From: Proteiniphilum sp.
GTDB taxonomy: Bacteria > Bacteroidota > Bacteroidia > Bacteroidales > Dysgonomonadaceae
Reading direction: 5' to 3'
Assembly (NCBI GenBank): GCA_031284475.1
Contig: JAISZV010000232.1
Span: 1-13,928, forward strand
DNA length: 13,928 nt
Shown in pieces: positions 1-7,554 of this stretch. The position numbers were made by a program, and so were the translations under genes. Every line of letters starts with the position of its first letter. Position 1 is the stretch's first letter. The notes below the pieces were generated by a model. It saw nothing but the letters and a program-made list of their open reading frames with translations, did no database searches and had not been told where the DNA came from.

Positions 1-85
1 CTATTTCTTTTTGACTCTTTCCTGCCCGGAGTAATACTTCTATTTCGTATCTTTGTTCCCGGGTTAAATGTTTTTTATTTTTCAT
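1..85 (-). CDS. IS30-family transposase, N-terminal fragment cut by the window edge
   Basis: Reading leftward from the ATG at 83-85 gives 28 residues beginning MKNKKHLTREQRYEIEVLLR and continuing AGKSQKEI with no stop before the window ends. The pattern LTxEQRYxIEVLLxxxxSxxEIA is the usual start of the N-terminal helix-turn-helix of IS30-family transposases, which bind the element's terminal inverted repeats. The DDE catalytic domain would lie outside the window, so I cannot say whether the gene is intact. The right end of the element should fall within roughly the next hundred bases, but I could not define its inverted repeat or target duplication. The leader before the ATG is A/T-rich. Assignment rests only on this short HTH start. 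Confidence 0.7.
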   Translation of the reverse strand, partial: MKNKKHLTREQRYEIEVLLRAGKSQKEI

Positions 86-116
86 ACAACTACAAAGTAA
101 AAACTTTTTTCTCAAC

Positions 117-153
117 CTCCGATTGGGGCATGCCCCAATCAGAGTTTTTTTTT
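117..153 (+). terminator. Perfect 20-bp palindrome with T9 tract, terminator-like
   Basis: Positions 121-140 form a perfect palindrome (GATTGGGGCA/TGCCCCAATC), extended outward by CTC/GAG at 117-119 and 142-144 around one mismatch. Nine Ts follow at 145-153 on the plus strand, the layout of an intrinsic terminator for rightward transcription. No rightward gene is visible to its left, where only the leftward transposase starts, so its client is unclear. On the minus strand the stem is not followed by a T tract, so it is a weak terminator for the DUF58 operon. It could be part of the insertion sequence end or a palindromic target next to which the element landed. Confidence 0.55.
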
Positions 154-213
154 CTTACTTCAGTTGCATTTATTAATTGAACTTGCCTTTATCGCCGAAA
201 GCGTTATCATTCC

Positions 214-1545
214 TCAAATCATCCCCCGTGCTTTTATCTCCAGATACTTATTGATGCTGTCTACGGTCAGGTTTTCGGGAGAAGAAAGCACGCACTGAAC
301 GCCGTGGCGCGCTAATTCCCGCACAATTAACCGTTTTTCAAAAGCGAACTTCTCGGCAATGATCTTATCATAGACTTCATTCATTTTTTTTGCGTTCTTG
401 TCTATCAACCGGTTCAATTCGGTGTTTTTAAAGAATATCACAATAAGCAAATGGTTTTTGGATATGGCTTTAAGGTACGGTAGCCGGCGTTGCAACGCAT
501 CGGTTGTTTCAAAATTGGTATAAAGAATCAACAGGCTTCGTTGTGTAATGCTTTGTTTGATTTCCACATACAACCGGTTGAAATCGCTTTCGGAAAAATT
601 GGTCTCTATACGGTATAATGCACTCATGATTTTTTGCATTTGTCCCGCCCTCCGGTTAGCGGGAACACGGTCTTCCACTTTCCTGGAGAAAGTAAATATA
701 CCCGCCTTATCCTGCTTCCTGATAACAATATTGCCGAGGGCTAACGTAGAATTAACCGCATAATCCAACAGGCTCATCCCGTCAAAAGGCATTTGCATGC
801 TTCGCCCTTTGTCAATGAGCAGGTAAACCGGTTGCGATTTCTCTTCCTGGTATTGGTTCACCATCAATTGCCCTTTTTTGGAAGTCGCTTTCCAGTTGAT
901 AGTGCGTATATCGTCGCCCTGCACATATTCTTTTATTTGCTCAAATTCCATGGTGTGCCCGATACGGCGGATTTTCTTTAATCCGTACTCAAACGGATTA
1001 TGTGAAAAAGCGATCAGATCGTATTTTTTCATTTGGATGAACGACGGATAGGCCGCAACGGAGGCATTTTCAGAGAAGATATAACGCCGCATCACCAATT
1101 GGAGAGGCGAAAGCGCGAAAATATTGAGTTTCCCGAACAGGTATTCGCCCCGCCGGACAGGGCGCAGGGTATATTCATACTCTTTTTCCGAAAACTTTTC
1201 GATACGGCTTTTTATTAAAAAATCGCGTTGCTGGTATTGATACGGAATTTCGTCAATAATACGCAGATGAACAGGGATGCGGTAATTATTACGGATTTTT
1301 ATCCGCACAGGATTTTCATCGCCGTTTGAAAGCATTTCCGGTAAAATACGCGACGCCGAGACGCTGTTTTTCCCCGAAAAAAGAACGAATATATCCACCA
1401 GAAGCAGCAACAATAAAACAACAAGCAACCCTACTGCAACAAGATACAACCAATCCACAAAAAACGAGACAAAAGAGAGCGTTGCAATACCGAATAGCAA
1501 CCGGTAAAACAAAGAGTTGACATATAACGATTTTAATATCTTCAT
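214..1545 (-). CDS. DUF58 / vWA-like membrane-anchored protein, partner of MoxR
   Basis: A 443-residue DUF58 protein. Two hydrophobic segments near the N-terminus (about 13-31 and 32-57, with a run of leucines at 44-49) should anchor it in the inner membrane. A beta-rich region (about 60-170) follows. The DUF58 signature lies at about 200-222: E200, Y207, G210-D211, R214, I216, W218-K219 and S222. After it comes a vWA-like strand with DKGRS at 245-249, where a full MIDAS would read DxSxS, so metal binding may be altered. DUF58 proteins are typical neighbours of MoxR ATPases. The substrate is unknown. The gene starts 12 bp after the MoxR stop and is the last gene of the leftward run. No clear intrinsic terminator follows it on its strand. 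Family call secure, function not. Confidence 0.93.
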   Translation of the reverse strand: MKILKSLYVNSLFYRLLFGIATLSFVSFFVDWLYLVAVGLLVVLLLLLLVDIFVLFSGKNSVSASRILPEMLSNGDENPVRIKIRNNYRIPVHLRIIDEIPYQYQQRDFLIKSRIEKFSEKEYEYTLRPVRRGEYLFGKLNIFALSPLQLVMRRYIFSENASVAAYPSFIQMKKYDLIAFSHNPFEYGLKKIRRIGHTMEFEQIKEYVQGDDIRTINWKATSKKGQLMVNQYQEEKSQPVYLLIDKGRSMQMPFDGMSLLDYAVNSTLALGNIVIRKQDKAGIFTFSRKVEDRVPANRRAGQMQKIMSALYRIETNFSESDFNRLYVEIKQSITQRSLLILYTNFETTDALQRRLPYLKAISKNHLLIVIFFKNTELNRLIDKNAKKMNEVYDKIIAEKFAFEKRLIVRELARHGVQCVLSSPENLTVDSINKYLEIKARGMI

Positions 1546-1557
1546 CCCGTATTGTTT

Positions 1558-2556
1558 TTATCGCGGAACTTCTATATTGGCAATGATCTCAGAGATAATC
1601 TGTTCCGCTTTCAGGCCTTCCATCTCCTTTTCGGGCGATACAATTACACGGTGGCGTAATACCGGCGCTGCGATGTCTTTAATGTCTTCGGGCGTTACAA
1701 AATCGCGTCCACTGAGGGCGGCCATTCCTTTGGCTGCATTCAGAACAGCGATAGATGCGCGCGGCGACGCGCCCAGGTAAAGGAACGGCGTTTGACGCGT
1801 TTGTTGCACAATATTCGCGATGTAAGCCATTAAGTGGCTTTCTACCATCACCTCACGAACCAGCAATTGAAATTTCACAACCTGTTCGCCGGAAACCACG
1901 CTATTGATATTTTCGGTTTTGTTGAAGCCTTTTGTCTCATGCTCCCTGCGAATGATTTCAAATTCTTCCGCTACATTCGGATAATCGATGACAATCTTGA
2001 AAAGGAAACGGTCTAACTGCGCTTCCGGCAAACGGTAAGTACCCTCTTGCTCAATGGGATTCTGCGTGGCAATAACGATAAACGGCTCTTCCATGCGATA
2101 CGTTTCTCCATCGAGCGTAACCTGCCGTTCTTCCATTACTTCAAACATGGCTGCCTGTGTTTTCGCCGGTGCACGGTTTACTTCGTCCACCAGGATAAGA
2201 TTAGAGAAAACCGGCCCTTTCCGGAACTGAAAATCGGAAGTTTTCATATCAAAAACCGATGTTCCGAGAATGTCGGAAGGCATTAAATCGGGTGTGAATT
2301 GTATCCGGCTGAAAGAGGTATCTATTGCTTTTGCCAGAAGTTTTACGGCAAGCGTTTTAGCAATACCCGGCACACCTTCCAACAAGACATGCCCGTTGGC
2401 AAGCAATGCTACCAAAAGGTGATTAACCAATCTGTCCTGCCCTACAATTACTTTTTGCAGTTCTCTCCTCACAGCGTCCATTTTTTGACGTAACTCGTTT
2501 AAATCGAGCCTCGATTCAAACCGGATGTTGTTTTCTAAATTTTCGTTCGATTCCAT
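1558..2556 (-). CDS. MoxR-family AAA+ ATPase
   Basis: A 332-residue MoxR AAA+ ATPase, normal length for the family. Walker A is GVPGIAKT at 61-68, Walker B ends in D124-E125 (LILVDEVNRAP, 120-130), and sensor 1 is ATQNP at 163-167. The arginine-finger region LDRF is at 181-184, and sensor 2 GASPRA at 263-268. All catalytic positions are present, so it should hydrolyse ATP, probably as a hexamer in the cytoplasm. MoxR proteins act as chaperone-like remodellers with vWA-type partners, and here the partner is the DUF58 gene just downstream. It is separated from the upstream DUF4350 gene by 167 bp of repeats. It may therefore have its own promoter, though I saw no exact TAnnTTTG box there. It is not named as a specific MoxR subfamily. 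Confidence 0.95.
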   Translation of the reverse strand: MESNENLENNIRFESRLDLNELRQKMDAVRRELQKVIVGQDRLVNHLLVALLANGHVLLEGVPGIAKTLAVKLLAKAIDTSFSRIQFTPDLMPSDILGTSVFDMKTSDFQFRKGPVFSNLILVDEVNRAPAKTQAAMFEVMEERQVTLDGETYRMEEPFIVIATQNPIEQEGTYRLPEAQLDRFLFKIVIDYPNVAEEFEIIRREHETKGFNKTENINSVVSGEQVVKFQLLVREVMVESHLMAYIANIVQQTRQTPFLYLGASPRASIAVLNAAKGMAALSGRDFVTPEDIKDIAAPVLRHRVIVSPEKEMEGLKAEQIISEIIANIEVPR

Positions 2557-2588
2557 ATTTTGATGATTGAATTATTAGCACATTATTA

Positions 2589-2616
2589 ATTGATAATTGA
2601 CAATTGACAATTGATA
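2589..2616. repeat. Four tandem heptamers ATTGAYA
   Basis: Four consecutive 7-mers read ATTGATA, ATTGACA, ATTGACA, ATTGATA, followed by a partial ATTA. They lie about 35 bp upstream of the MoxR start in an otherwise A/T-rich spacer. Such ATTGA heptamer runs are common between genes in Bacteroidetes (recollection). No binding protein is implied by the sequence. A separate GC palindrome (GCGCCGGCGC, 2668-2677) lies in the same spacer. Confidence 0.7.
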
Positions 2617-2682
2617 ATTATTTGAATCATTACATTATTAAATCATTAACCTACTGCAATTACATCAGCGCCGGCGCGTAAA

Positions 2683-2722
2683 CATTAGTCACATTAGCAC
2701 ATTGGCACATTAGTCACATTAG
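2683..2722 (-). repeat. TAATGTG array directly after the DUF4350 stop
   Basis: On the minus strand the units read CTAATGTGA, CTAATGTGC, CAATGTGC, TAATGTGA, CTAATGTT, starting 2 bases after the TAA of the DUF4350 gene. The array therefore reads in the same sense as that gene and would be the start of its 3' untranslated region or an intra-operon spacer. The units are degenerate at 8-9 bp. The same motif recurs after ruvX, pepP and higA in this window. Confidence 0.7.
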
Positions 2723-2723
2723 A

Positions 2724-3983
2724 TTAATCTTCATTCCAGAAACAATCTATCAATGTACTCAATCGTATAAGTTCCTGTTTACTGCAACGGTTTTGGCGCT
2801 CTACCTCCCGGATCAGAGAGAGAATTTCCCCGATCAGTTCCATATCTTTTCCCGATTTGAGATGCAACCGATCCGTCAACTTATCTTCGGGCAGTTGCGT
2901 ATCTATATTATATGTTCTCCGTACCCTATCCAAAAAGTAGATGATCTTTTTTCGGGCAATATCGGAAATATCTCCTTCCTGAAAATAAAGATTTCCTATC
3001 GTCTGGGCAAATTCGACGGTCGTATTCTGCAACGGTTTTATGACAGGAACAACACGTTGTTTGCGTTTAGCCGTAAAAAAGACAAACACGATCAGCCCGT
3101 AAAGGAAGATCAGCCACGTCATCCGCAATGCCGGATAGTTGAAAATAACGCTTAGCGACGTCTTCCCCTTACCCCCGTCATTTTGTTGCGACTCAACAAA
3201 CCAGACAACCGGCTGGTCAGGGAGATAGCTTAATACTCTTTCCGCATATTCCTGCAAAGTTTCGTTGGAGAGCAACGAATAGTTGGAAAAAATAACCGGT
3301 TGGTTATGCAAAAATATCTTGCCTTTTCCGAATCGGAACTCCATGAAATTGATGTATTCCGACTCGTCGGGAAACGCCATATAGCCCAATGCAGTAGCAG
3401 AAACGGCATCGGCGCTTACAAACGCGTATTGCCCGAAAACGGGAGAATAGGAATATTCTTTACCGCTCCATGCTTCATTTGAAAATCTGAGTTTCAACTC
3501 CGGCCTATCGCCGGCGTTGAATTGAAGAGTACCCATATTTTCATCGGCATTAGAATTGAACTCAACCGGATTACCGTATGAAACATAGTCACACGTAGCC
3601 TGCAATGTATCGGTCAGATAGGACGGAAACCCGTCGGAAGCAATAAAAAGCGTACTGCCTTGTTTCACGGCATTCAATATTTTATTGGCCAATGCATCAT
3701 CAATATACAGGTATTCCCTGACAAACAGATAAGTCTCTTTTTTTATATTGAGGCTGTCTTGGCGCTGAAAATATTCAAACGGATTTCTATCGTAACGGAT
3801 CACGCTATCGTTGAATAAACGATTGGCCTCCCGGTTCAATACATACAGGTCTAATGGATTTTTCTCATCCAGATAGTAGGTCGGCGACCAGTCCGGCGGT
3901 TTTTCGCGTGTCAGGTCTATCGCAACCATTACGGCAATGAGTACTGCAAATACCAGCAGGTATATTTTTAGCGTTTTATTCAT
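2724..3983 (-). CDS. DUF4350-type protein with two membrane segments
   Basis: A 419-residue protein with an N-terminal membrane segment (about 6-22), a large extracytoplasmic region (about 23-287), a second membrane segment (about 288-305) and a basic-start cytoplasmic tail of about 115 residues. The extracytoplasmic part contains a Rossmann-like stretch (VKQGSTLFIAS, 106-116) and FGKGKIFLHNQPVIFSN (218-234). These match the layout of Bacteroidetes DUF4350 proteins, where a domain resembling a non-catalytic amidotransferase fold senses or scaffolds. No catalytic triad is evident. The ATG overlaps the DUF4129 stop by 8 bp, so translation is probably coupled. Position between DUF4129 and MoxR suggests its tail could contact the ATPase, which is inference. 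Family call is by layout and neighbourhood. Confidence 0.78.
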   Translation of the reverse strand: MNKTLKIYLLVFAVLIAVMVAIDLTREKPPDWSPTYYLDEKNPLDLYVLNREANRLFNDSVIRYDRNPFEYFQRQDSLNIKKETYLFVREYLYIDDALANKILNAVKQGSTLFIASDGFPSYLTDTLQATCDYVSYGNPVEFNSNADENMGTLQFNAGDRPELKLRFSNEAWSGKEYSYSPVFGQYAFVSADAVSATALGYMAFPDESEYINFMEFRFGKGKIFLHNQPVIFSNYSLLSNETLQEYAERVLSYLPDQPVVWFVESQQNDGGKGKTSLSVIFNYPALRMTWLIFLYGLIVFVFFTAKRKQRVVPVIKPLQNTTVEFAQTIGNLYFQEGDISDIARKKIIYFLDRVRRTYNIDTQLPEDKLTDRLHLKSGKDMELIGEILSLIREVERQNRCSKQELIRLSTLIDCFWNED

Positions 3984-4800
3984 TTTCCGGCTTCATTTTT
4001 ATATGACGGAGAAACGTTCCGCGGGCATTCCCGTATTCCGAATCGTTAATGGAAAACCCGCCATACCAGATGTAACTGTACAGATAGGAAAGGTACCCGA
4101 ATTGCTTCTGCAATGCCTTATCCCGGATTTCAAAAAGATAGTCGATATTTGTCTTATCGGGGTTCCATTGGATAATATCCCTGTCTGTAAACGTTTTAAG
4201 CAACCACAAATAGAGCAATCGGACGGATTGGCGCGTATCGCAACCCTGTTCGGCTTCCTTGAGAAGGGCTTCAAAATCGGCTTCGTGAATATGTTGTTCT
4301 ACGTTTGAAAGATTGACGGAAACCGTTTCGTTTTTCTTTTCAAAAAACCAGCGTCCCCGGTGGTTCATGAACAGGCGCACGGCAATATAAACCGCCGTCA
4401 GAAAAATCGCCGCCAATACAATATTCAATACTTTATCCGATAGATTGTTGATCGCGGATGCGTCGGAGATTCCCAAAAACTTGTCGAGCAACGCAGAGAT
4501 CACCTCTTTGAGCCGCTGCAAGAAGCTTTTATTGATATTCCTTTCATAATTCAGTGCATCGTCCGCGGCATATTGTTCGGCAAGGTTTCCGTTAAAATGC
4601 CGCAATGAGGTTAGGGAAGAAGTGTCTTTGGGGATAACGTCCATAATGCTGTCGCGTTGGAATTGCGATAAATCACCCGAAGAAACAGACAAAAAATCGA
4701 GAAATCTCTCTTCAGTTGTTACGACGCTATCCTGCGGAAAAACCTCAAAACAGGAGATAAATCCGGCAATAAGAACGATAAGGCTTAATCTATTCCACAT
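3976..4800 (-). CDS. DUF4129-type membrane protein with signal peptide
   Basis: A 274-residue protein. Residues 1-23 look like a signal peptide ending FPQ before DSVV. A Cys at 17 (FISC) could instead mark a lipoprotein. A periplasmic segment of about 100 residues is followed by one membrane helix (about 124-144) and a cytoplasmic domain. That domain has the DUF4129 pattern: CDTRQSVRLLYLWLLK (187-202), a TNIDYLFEI block (217-225) and a closing FGYLSYLYSYIWYGGF (234-249). DUF4129 often forms the C-terminus of transglutaminase-like envelope proteins, but no transglutaminase domain is present here. It overlaps the upstream gene by 11 bp and the downstream gene by 8 bp, a tight operon arrangement. 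Function is unknown. Confidence 0.82.
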   Translation of the reverse strand: MWNRLSLIVLIAGFISCFEVFPQDSVVTTEERFLDFLSVSSGDLSQFQRDSIMDVIPKDTSSLTSLRHFNGNLAEQYAADDALNYERNINKSFLQRLKEVISALLDKFLGISDASAINNLSDKVLNIVLAAIFLTAVYIAVRLFMNHRGRWFFEKKNETVSVNLSNVEQHIHEADFEALLKEAEQGCDTRQSVRLLYLWLLKTFTDRDIIQWNPDKTNIDYLFEIRDKALQKQFGYLSYLYSYIWYGGFSINDSEYGNARGTFLRHIKMKPENE

Positions 4801-5716
4801 TCTGCCCTATTAAATCAATTTCCGATAATGCCTGCGTATGGGTCGTCTGTTCCAGCGAGCTGTAATAAACGAGGCCCTGGTTCACGGCTAAAGTGGTGGA
4901 TAATATATACGACAAAACGATTGATACGATATACAATATGGATGTATAAATCCCAACTTCCGCATTTAATTGTTCTCTGGATGCCAATGTCGAAAATATT
5001 ACGATCATATAGGGAATCATCGTCACCATGCCCTGGAGAATGTTCAATATAAAATAAATAACCACGGCTGATCCGATAATATGCCAGAACTTCTTTGAAA
5101 ACAGTATCTTCCACCCTTGCTTCATCGCATCGGTAAACGATATATCGTTAAGCATGTAGACGTAAAAAGTCTGCGCAATCCAAACCGTTGCCACAGGAAT
5201 AAGCAGAATCAGGATAAAAACGCCTACTACCAGCAAAATCAATACGCTCGCAAAGACGGCAGCCACGATAATAAGCGGTAAAAATGTAATAAGCGAATAA
5301 AGTCCGAAACGGATGATTCTGGGTAAAAATCTCTTTATCCGTTCAAAAATCTCGGACGCGGCAAAGTCCTTTCCTCCTGTTTCTTCAACCAGTTTTAGAT
5401 AAACGACAGGATAAGCGGCGGAAAAAATGGAAAAGAGAATGCTCAATACTATTACAACCGCCAGCATGGAAAAGAACAGTACGGGATTGTCTGTGAAATA
5501 ATAACTTATATCATAACCGATCCCGTCGTTGGTCGTGTTAAACAGCGCCGCGAAAAGATCCCGGAAGATAAAAAAATAAAAAACGCAAAGCAGGGCGAGA
5601 AAGCCTCCTGTGATTATGATATAATTCCCAAGAAAATTCTTCCAGTAAATCTTAAAAAACGCGATAGTATCACTGATAAACGCGCTGAAATCTCTTTGTT
5701 TGTATATCTGAAACAT
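4790..5716 (-). CDS. Polytopic inner-membrane protein of unknown function
   Basis: A 308-residue integral membrane protein with about six hydrophobic segments (roughly 31-51, 80-104, 137-157, 158-180, 211-238 and 256-276). A short amphipathic N-terminus (MFQIYKQRDFSAFISDTIAF) precedes them. The stretch DAMKQGWKILFSKKFWHIIG (196-215) resembles the repeat-linking segments of DUF4013 or GPDPase-type membrane domains. Relatives have sometimes carried an unsupported beta-carotene monooxygenase label. No catalytic residues are recognisable. The last bases overlap the DUF4129 start by 11 bp. A 56-bp A/T-rich spacer separates it from the SpoIIM-like gene. Membership in the MoxR/DUF58 operon is the main clue, and a scaffold or channel role would be guesswork. 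Confidence 0.8.
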   Translation of the reverse strand: MFQIYKQRDFSAFISDTIAFFKIYWKNFLGNYIIITGGFLALLCVFYFFIFRDLFAALFNTTNDGIGYDISYYFTDNPVLFFSMLAVVIVLSILFSIFSAAYPVVYLKLVEETGGKDFAASEIFERIKRFLPRIIRFGLYSLITFLPLIIVAAVFASVLILLVVGVFILILLIPVATVWIAQTFYVYMLNDISFTDAMKQGWKILFSKKFWHIIGSAVVIYFILNILQGMVTMIPYMIVIFSTLASREQLNAEVGIYTSILYIVSIVLSYILSTTLAVNQGLVYYSSLEQTTHTQALSEIDLIGQNVE

Positions 5717-5772
5717 CTGTTGAATATTAAAAGTTTAAAAATCAATTTATATATGTAGCCTAACGAAATAGC

Positions 5773-6771
5773 TCAATTTATGGATTGTATATAATGCGAT
5801 AAATCCTTTCCTTTTTCCAATTTCTTGGCAACTATAAACGGGTAAACCATATAATAGAAAAAAATGAAAGAAAAAGCGCCCAGAATAATGACCAGATTCA
5901 CCGATAAAGGCATCTCGCCGGAAAGCCTCGTAATAAAGCCTTCGATAAATCCTGCAGCCACAAAAAACGGGATGGTACTCAATATGATGTACAAACTATG
6001 CCTGAATCCGATCCTGAAAGAATTAAAGCGGGAATAGGTTCCCGGAAAGAGAACAGACGCCGCCAGAATAAATCCCGAAGCAACGGCTACGATAATGCTG
6101 AATATCTCCATTGCGCCATGAAGCCAGATACCCCGCAAACTTTCCGTAAAAACGCCGTGCTCATAAAAGAAATATTGAAATGAGCCGACCATAATACCGT
6201 TCGACATGGCAATGTAAAAAGTGGGAATCCCCGCCAGCACACCGAAAATAAAAGCGCGTAACGCCACGTAAACGTTGTTTGCCGTGATCCCGATAAACGA
6301 CCCCATACGCCCTCCCGACTTATAAACGGCCATCGGGTCGCCCTTTTCAATATTTTCCAACGTCATATTCACATAGCCATCCCCAAGGATCAGACGCACA
6401 AAAGTATCGTCGTATTTTGCGGAAACAGCGCCCAAAACAGTGAAAAACAGAAACATTGCAAACGCAAACCACATGGTCTTCCTGTATTTGTGCATTAGGA
6501 GGGGAACGTCGGTTTTAAAAAATTTCCGAAATCTATTCGTTTCCAAACGTTTTGTTTTGTAAATTTTGCGGTATATTTGCGAAACCAAAAAATTGAGGTA
6601 ATCAGTCGTCTTGCTTTTCGGGTAATAGGTCTGGGAAAAAGACAAGTCGTTGAGCAAGTGGATATAGAGGTTAGCCATCTCATCCGGATTTTGGGAATGA
6701 CTCGAAGCTAACGATTGTTCAAATTCCAACCACTTGCTTTTGTTTTGTTTGATAAATGCAACCTCTTTCAT
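5773..6771 (-). CDS. SpoIIM-family (stage II sporulation protein M-like) membrane protein
   Basis: A 332-residue protein with a soluble N-terminal part (about 1-95) and a SpoIIM-type membrane domain (about 96-320). Conserved features include NN at 165-166 at the head of a membrane helix, the HGAMEI motif (218-223), and the acidic GFIEGFI segment (275-281) between the last helices. Bacteroidetes do not sporulate, so the name marks only the fold. In Bacillus, SpoIIM acts with peptidoglycan-remodelling proteins. Here it heads a leftward operon ending in MoxR and DUF58, and its start lies 24 bp from the divergent RDD gene. The chosen ATG gives MKEVAFIKQNKSKWLEFEQ, a typical start for these homologues, and the next Met is only at 32. 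Role in this context is unknown. Confidence 0.9.
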   Translation of the reverse strand: MKEVAFIKQNKSKWLEFEQSLASSHSQNPDEMANLYIHLLNDLSFSQTYYPKSKTTDYLNFLVSQIYRKIYKTKRLETNRFRKFFKTDVPLLMHKYRKTMWFAFAMFLFFTVLGAVSAKYDDTFVRLILGDGYVNMTLENIEKGDPMAVYKSGGRMGSFIGITANNVYVALRAFIFGVLAGIPTFYIAMSNGIMVGSFQYFFYEHGVFTESLRGIWLHGAMEIFSIIVAVASGFILAASVLFPGTYSRFNSFRIGFRHSLYIILSTIPFFVAAGFIEGFITRLSGEMPLSVNLVIILGAFSFIFFYYMVYPFIVAKKLEKGKDLSHYIQSIN

Positions 6772-6795
6772 ATAGTCCGCTAAATTAATAATAAA

Positions 6796-7536
6796 ATGTC
6801 AAAGTTATACATTACTACCACACAAAATGTGCCGCTTTTTTTTATTCCCGCATCAATAGGCGAGCGGATGCTGGGTTATCTCATTGATATAATCGTAAAA
6901 GTTTCGTACATAATCAGCATGTATTACCTGCTGAAATACCTGGGTATATTGGATTTTATCAATGAGATGGAAACATGGAACCAGGTGGCTATACTTTTAA
7001 TAATCTACTCACCCGTAGTCTTTTACTCGCTTATATGCGAAAGCCTCATGGAAGGAAGAACGCTGGGAAAAATGTTGGTGAAAACGCGCGTAGTGAAGAT
7101 CGACGGTTACCAGGCGTCGTTTACAGATTATTTTACGCGCTGGATATTCAGGCTGGTAGACATTGACATGGGGTTTGTTGCAGGAACGCTTTCCATGTTG
7201 CTAGCCAGGCATACGCAACGGTTGGGCGATTTGGCGGCAGGTACGGCCGTAATTTCCGAAAAATCCAAGTACAACCTGTCGCACACTATTCTGGCTGATA
7301 TAAAAGAGGATTACCAACCTTATTTCTCCAGAACCCAGGTATTGCAATTTAATGATAACGATATGCGTATCATCAAAGAAAATGCCCTTAACGCCATTCA
7401 AAACAGGGATGCGGCTTTAATGGAAAAACTCACGGCAAAAATAGAAAAAGTAATCCGCATTAAAAACAAATTTCCTGCGCAGGAAAATTTTATCGCAAAA
7501 ATAATCGAAGATTATAATTACTATACCGGAGAATAA
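6796..7536 (+). CDS. RDD-family membrane protein with C-terminal soluble tail
   Basis: A 246-residue RDD protein. The family's three named residues are R24 (ERMLGYLID), D31 and a later Asp of the RWIFRLVD block (115-122). GRTLGK (87-92) and QRLGDLAAGT (141-150) are the other conserved blocks. Hydrophobic segments lie at about 25-50, 62-82 and 124-137. After about residue 155 a charged, helical tail of about 90 residues follows, longer than in minimal RDD proteins, and probably cytoplasmic. Some RDD proteins behave as cation/proton antiporters, but most are uncharacterised. The gene is divergent from the SpoIIM-like gene with 24 bp between the ATGs, and its stop is 18 bp from the convergent def stop. 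No exact -7 box was seen for it, so its promoter must lie within the SpoIIM coding region. Confidence 0.92.
   Translation: MSKLYITTTQNVPLFFIPASIGERMLGYLIDIIVKVSYIISMYYLLKYLGILDFINEMETWNQVAILLIIYSPVVFYSLICESLMEGRTLGKMLVKTRVVKIDGYQASFTDYFTRWIFRLVDIDMGFVAGTLSMLLARHTQRLGDLAAGTAVISEKSKYNLSHTILADIKEDYQPYFSRTQVLQFNDNDMRIIKENALNAIQNRDAALMEKLTAKIEKVIRIKNKFPAQENFIAKIIEDYNYYTGE
6800..6807 (-). promoter_or_regulatory. Candidate -7 box for the SpoIIM-MoxR-DUF58 operon
   Basis: On the minus strand these bases read TAACTTTG, an exact match to the Bacteroidetes -7 consensus TAnnTTTG. A start about 7 bases downstream (near 6793) would leave a leader of about 22 nt before the SpoIIM ATG. A TTTG lies upstream, but at 15 rather than the usual 19-21 bases, so the -33 element is weak. 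The box lies inside codons 2-4 of the divergent RDD gene. Confidence 0.45.
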
Positions 7537-7554
7537 ACAAAGCCGTTCACACTA

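Noticed and set aside
4790..5716. Beta-carotene 15,15'-monooxygenase label for the polytopic membrane protein
   Set aside because: Only hydrophobic segments are seen, with none of the histidine ligands expected of a carotenoid oxygenase.
5717..5772. Separate promoter between the SpoIIM-like and polytopic membrane genes
   Set aside because: The spacer is A/T-rich but contains no exact TAnnTTTG on the minus strand.
7537..7554. Terminator between the convergent RDD and def genes
   Set aside because: The 18-bp spacer has no inverted repeat with a T tract on either strand.
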